A DNA stretch of 64,000 bases from CAVSXS01 sp963767715. Lineage in GTDB: Bacteria; Chloroflexota; Ktedonobacteria; Ktedonobacterales; Ktedonobacteraceae. The stretch spans positions 70,536 through 134,535 of the forward strand of contig CAVYFA010000019.1 in the NCBI GenBank assembly GCA_963767715.1, in the 5' to 3' direction. Below the pieces are notes generated by a model. That model ran no database searches. It saw only the letters and a list, made by a program, of their open reading frames with translations, and was not told where the DNA came from. Positions within the stretch are counted from its first letter, which is position 1, and every line of letters begins with the position of its first letter. Positions 61,675-64,000 of the stretch are shown here, one piece after another. The position numbers were made by a program, and so were the translations under genes.

Positions 61675-62416
61675 TTCCACAGTGATGTGGATATGTGGAA
61701 AACCCCTTTACTCCCGTAACTTTAGTTACGATGAAAACGCAAAATCATGCAATACGTGCCGGATTTTCAAGTAACGCTTGAACATCTTGACGCGCATTCC
61801 ATGCATCATGCGTTTTTGGGATAGAAGGGGACAGCTTGCGCAAGTTCTCACGAACTCTGGGAAGAACCGACAAGCCGAATGGTGAGCTGGCAGGTGAGAA
61901 AGTTCTTGCTCGACATCACATCCATATATGGGGGTGTCTGGACTCATCGAGCAAGGCGGTGAAGAAGTATCAGCTTACCTTGTCCGATGAGGAGAAGAAC
62001 ATTCCCGCGAGCAGGCACATGTCAAACATACGCCTACTATGACTGGGGCCAGCGTCCATGTCCCTCACCTCCTTTGCCCTGACCGTTAACGGCCTTCGCG
62101 GATGGCGGCGCTCTCTAAATGCGCCTACAACCTTATTCCGCGCGCCCAACAACGGTGGGTAGACAAAATTTTCTATATGCAGTATAGCACGCCAGGGCAA
62201 GATCGAGCAACTTTGATAGGATAATAGGGCCTCTGGGCGGATTGCCAGGGCGACACGCCGCGAGGGTCGCCCGTACAATATACGGATCATGCGCGATGCC
62301 ATCATTCGTGTATTGTACGGGCGACCCTCGCGGTCGCCCTGGTCGCCCTGGCAGACGTGTTCTATTAGAATTTTTCTTGACAACTCGCAAAGTCTGTAGT
62401 ATGATAATGGAGCCGA
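61675..62416. other. Intergenic region upstream of mgtE and the tRNAs
   Basis: About 740 bp. It holds the large palindromic repeat at 62244-62345 and otherwise no supported ORF; a plus-strand frame at 61836-62042 lacks a ribosome site and motifs. A magnesium-responsive leader for mgtE might lie here but none is recognisable. Confidence 0.4.
62244..62345. repeat. Large palindromic repeat element
   Basis: Perfect arms of 22 bp at 62259-62280 and 62311-62332 with core CGCGAGGGTCGCCCGTACAA, extended outward by CCAGGGCGAC / GGTCGCCCTGG with a four-base insertion on one side. The right arm matches the palindrome after mgtE. Probably a non-autonomous mobile (REP/MITE-like) unit. Confidence 0.88.
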
Positions 62417-62492
62417 CGCGGGGTGGAGCAGTGGTTAGCTCGTTGGGCTCATAACCCAAAGGTCGGAGGTTCGAATCCTCCCCCCGCTACCA
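62417..62492 (+). tRNA. Initiator tRNA-fMet (CAT), copy 1
   Basis: 73-nt body plus encoded CCA. The 1-72 position is an unpaired C-T, and the anticodon stem has GGG opposite CCC around CTCATAA; both are marks of initiator tRNA. T-arm GGAGG-TTCGAAT-CCTCC. Confidence 0.95.
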
Positions 62493-62532
62493 ATTCCTAC
62501 AACAGATCTGGTACAACGGCACGTTTTCTCGA

Positions 62533-62605
62533 CGCGGGATAGAGCAGTGGTTAGCTCGTCGGGCTCATAACCCGGAGGTCGCAGGTTCGAATCCTGTTCC
62601 CGCTA
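62533..62605 (+). tRNA. Initiator tRNA-fMet (CAT), copy 2
   Basis: 73 nt. Again a C-T at the acceptor end, GGG/CCC anticodon stem with CTCATAA loop, and T-arm GCAGG-TTCGAAT-CCTGT. Related to copy 1 but differing in the T-stem and acceptor (A7-T66). CCA is not directly encoded. Confidence 0.93.
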
Positions 62606-62633
62606 TTCCAAATTTTTCCACGATGTATATCGT

Positions 62634-62706
62634 GGCGGCGTAGCTCAGTCGGTAGAGCAAGGGACTCATAAGCCCTGTGTCACTGGTTCGATTCCAGTCG
62701 CCGCTA
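62634..62706 (+). tRNA. Elongator tRNA-Met (CAT)
   Basis: 73 nt. Acceptor GGCGGCG pairs with CGCCGCT; D-arm GCTC/GAGC; anticodon arm AGGGA-CTCATAA-GCCCT, lacking the three-GC initiator pattern in full; T-arm CACTGG-TTCGATT-CCAGT. I cannot exclude a tRNA-Ile2 with modified C34, but the body fits elongator Met better. Confidence 0.85.
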
Positions 62707-62716
62707 CCCATTCGCT

Positions 62717-62748
62717 GAAGCTCATTCTCGGGGATGAGCTTCTTTTTT
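62717..62748 (+). terminator. Terminator of the tRNA cluster
   Basis: GAAGCTCAT and ATGAGCTTC separated by eight bases and followed by six Ts, ten bases after the last tRNA. Confidence 0.9.
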
Positions 62749-62867
62749 ATTTTGGAGGACTGTGTGGCAAGGCTGCTTTCCCTGTGTCTGTGACGCAGTT
62801 TACTATATAGGCAGCCCGACCATCGACAGGACTTTCTGAAGCAGATCGCTGCCCAGGGGCAAGCTGT

Positions 62868-63074
62868 TCAAATTAGTCCGTTGCGGACTGCATGAACGGC
62901 GGCAGCAGCGCGGCTCGGTACGTCCAATTTGGCAAAAATGTTGCTCACATGCCTGTTAACCGTACGAGGACTAATAATAAGAGATTCAGCAATTCTTCGG
63001 TCAGTATGGCCTGACGCTAGCAAGCGCAGTACTTCTCGTTCCCGATTCGAAAGTTGGTCATTAATGCCATGCAT
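62868..63074 (-). CDS. Small LuxR-type HTH protein
   Basis: 68 residues, consisting of one LuxR/GerE DNA-binding domain: QLSNREREVLRLLASGHTDR, RIAESLIISPRTVNRHVSNI and FAKLDVPSRAAAAVHAVRN. There is no sensor or receiver part. AAGGAGA is seven bases before ATG 63074, so it is likely translated as a free-standing domain, which can act as a regulator by itself (like GerE) or modulate larger relatives. Confidence 0.85.
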   Translation of the reverse strand: MHGINDQLSNREREVLRLLASGHTDRRIAESLIISPRTVNRHVSNIFAKLDVPSRAAAAVHAVRNGLI

Positions 63075-63268
63075 CGGTTTTCTCCTTCCGTTCCATGGTA
63101 TAAAGTGACTTAAAGTAGGCTACTCCTGACAGCAGTGGTACTCTTGCTGACCTTTTCAGTGTAGCAGGGATCTGATGCTAAACCATCGGGGTAAGCACGG
63201 AGAAATTGAGTTTGGCATACGTAGATTGTGGCCCTCAAACAGGTATCTACAGGCCTCTCCCTGGTTCT

Positions 63269-63892
63269 TTAGGGCTTTGGATTTCTACATTTCCGTCGAT
63301 GGCAAGGCGTTGGCGATGCGGCTGGCGTTGGCGATGCGGCTGGCGTTGTCTTTGGCGTCGGTGAAACAAGGATGGCCGTGAAGAAGGCCGGCTGGGGAAT
63401 GCTACATTTCAGATCGCCCTTGACGAAGTTGATCTGAATGAGAACAATGTGATTGATGGCGCTGGCATTCAATGGGACGACGAATACAGCCAGGCCATCG
63501 CTGGTGGTAGTTGTTTGTTGGCTCTGTGTAGTCCCATCCGGCCATTTAATCGTTGCCGTAGCCGATGCCCCTTCGATCCCCACCGGATTATTATTCGCGT
63601 CTGTCTTGGTGAACTTACCATAGACGTTGACGACTCCATTGGCGGAATAGGGTGTGGTAGTATTGGTAGCCCAGCCACCGCAGTAATAGGGAAGCAGCGA
63701 CGGAACCGGTGATGTATGCCCCTGGCCGAAAACGATGGTCAGCGTTGCAACTGGTGTGCCTGGAACATTCTGGCCAGTAGAGCTGCCGCAGGCCATCACG
63801 AGGCAGCTCAGGAACAAGAGGAAACTAATTCCCCCGCATTTATACACTAGAGGAAAAGACCATCTATGCCATCTGGATTTGTCAGGCCCCAT
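63269..63892 (-). CDS. Lipoprotein with Ig-like domain and Pro-rich tail
   Basis: About 207 residues. Basic head, hydrophobic stretch ISFLLFLSCLVMACGSS with the lipobox VMAC, then a beta-rich domain of Ig-like character (VVNVYGKFTKTDANNNPVGI, ATATIKWPDGTTQSQQTTTT, VNAS-type ends, FVKGDLKCSIPQPAFFTAIL). The C-terminus is a repeated TPAASPTP tail and a Cys/Arg-rich end. I take ATG 63892, preceded by AAGGGTGGA, rather than the GTG at 63928. Exported and anchored to the membrane; function unknown. Confidence 0.75.
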   Translation of the reverse strand: MGPDKSRWHRWSFPLVYKCGGISFLLFLSCLVMACGSSTGQNVPGTPVATLTIVFGQGHTSPVPSLLPYYCGGWATNTTTPYSANGVVNVYGKFTKTDANNNPVGIEGASATATIKWPDGTTQSQQTTTTSDGLAVFVVPLNASAINHIVLIQINFVKGDLKCSIPQPAFFTAILVSPTPKTTPAASPTPAASPTPCHRRKCRNPKP

Positions 63893-64000
63893 CTGAGCGA
63901 ATCCACCCTTATCTAGCTGTTTGTTCACCCTTTATCTCGAGAGAGTATAGCATGCCTTGTGACTACTCATGGGCAACATTGATTTCCTTAGATGAAAGTA

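Overview
The window looks like chromosomal DNA from a Ktedonobacteria-type Chloroflexota (inference from gene content, not from a database search). The indicators are transmembrane Ser/Thr kinases with Thr/Pro/Ser-rich extracellular tails, a cyclase-NTPase-TPR regulator, a WYL regulator, membrane proteins built like the sensor halves of histidine kinases, and small FG-GAP-type and lytic-transglycosylase-like secreted proteins.

Layout. 0-7.1 kb: a disordered membrane protein, an MBL hydrolase, ugd, acpS, a sensor-like membrane protein and a frameshifted pyrD. 7.2-13.8 kb: small accessory genes, an insertion-sequence remnant, a receptor-type kinase and a broken copy of the dtd 3' end. 13.8-20.6 kb: a compact catabolic cluster (two amidohydrolases, frameshifted GntR regulator, alpha/beta hydrolase, extradiol-type VOC protein, YCII protein, FAD monooxygenase) that could carry an aromatic acid through decarboxylation, hydroxylation, ring cleavage and hydrolysis. 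A 30-bp near-perfect palindrome between gntR and the hydrolase is the probable operator. 20.8-24.0 kb: dtd, fragments of an AraC regulator and a kinase, tatD and a CysS/MshC-like ligase. 24-32 kb: a TauE-MFS-WYL operon, a toxin-antitoxin remnant, an amidohydrolase-EamA pair and an RsmC-like methyltransferase interrupted by a palindromic repeat. 32-37.3 kb: a candidate structured RNA, an FG-GAP protein, then an accessory patch with Uma2 nuclease, TIR-TPR protein and integrase remnant. 37.3-43.6 kb: cca, a DUF512 PDZ/radical-SAM-like protein and other small genes. 43.8-54 kb: signalling (cyclase-ATPase-TPR, a Rieske oxygenase, a CheA-like scaffold without an ATPase domain, CheW, response regulator, PhoR-like kinase). 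55.06-59.5 kb: a 4.3-kb island bounded by direct repeats of the tRNA-Asn 3' half, carrying a Ser/Thr kinase fused to a peptide-binding protein. 59.6-64 kb: mgtE, three tRNAs with CAT anticodons (two initiator, one elongator), a LuxR-type HTH protein and a lipoprotein.

Two features run through the whole window. First, six genes are split by frame changes (pyrD, a secreted protein, gntR, the RsmC-like gene, the cyclase-ATPase gene and the CheA-like gene); in every case continuing the protein requires skipping one base. They may be decay or sequencing error. Second, a family of long palindromic repeats with a GCGAGGG-type core is scattered between and inside genes. No CRISPR array, rRNA or complete insertion sequence was seen.
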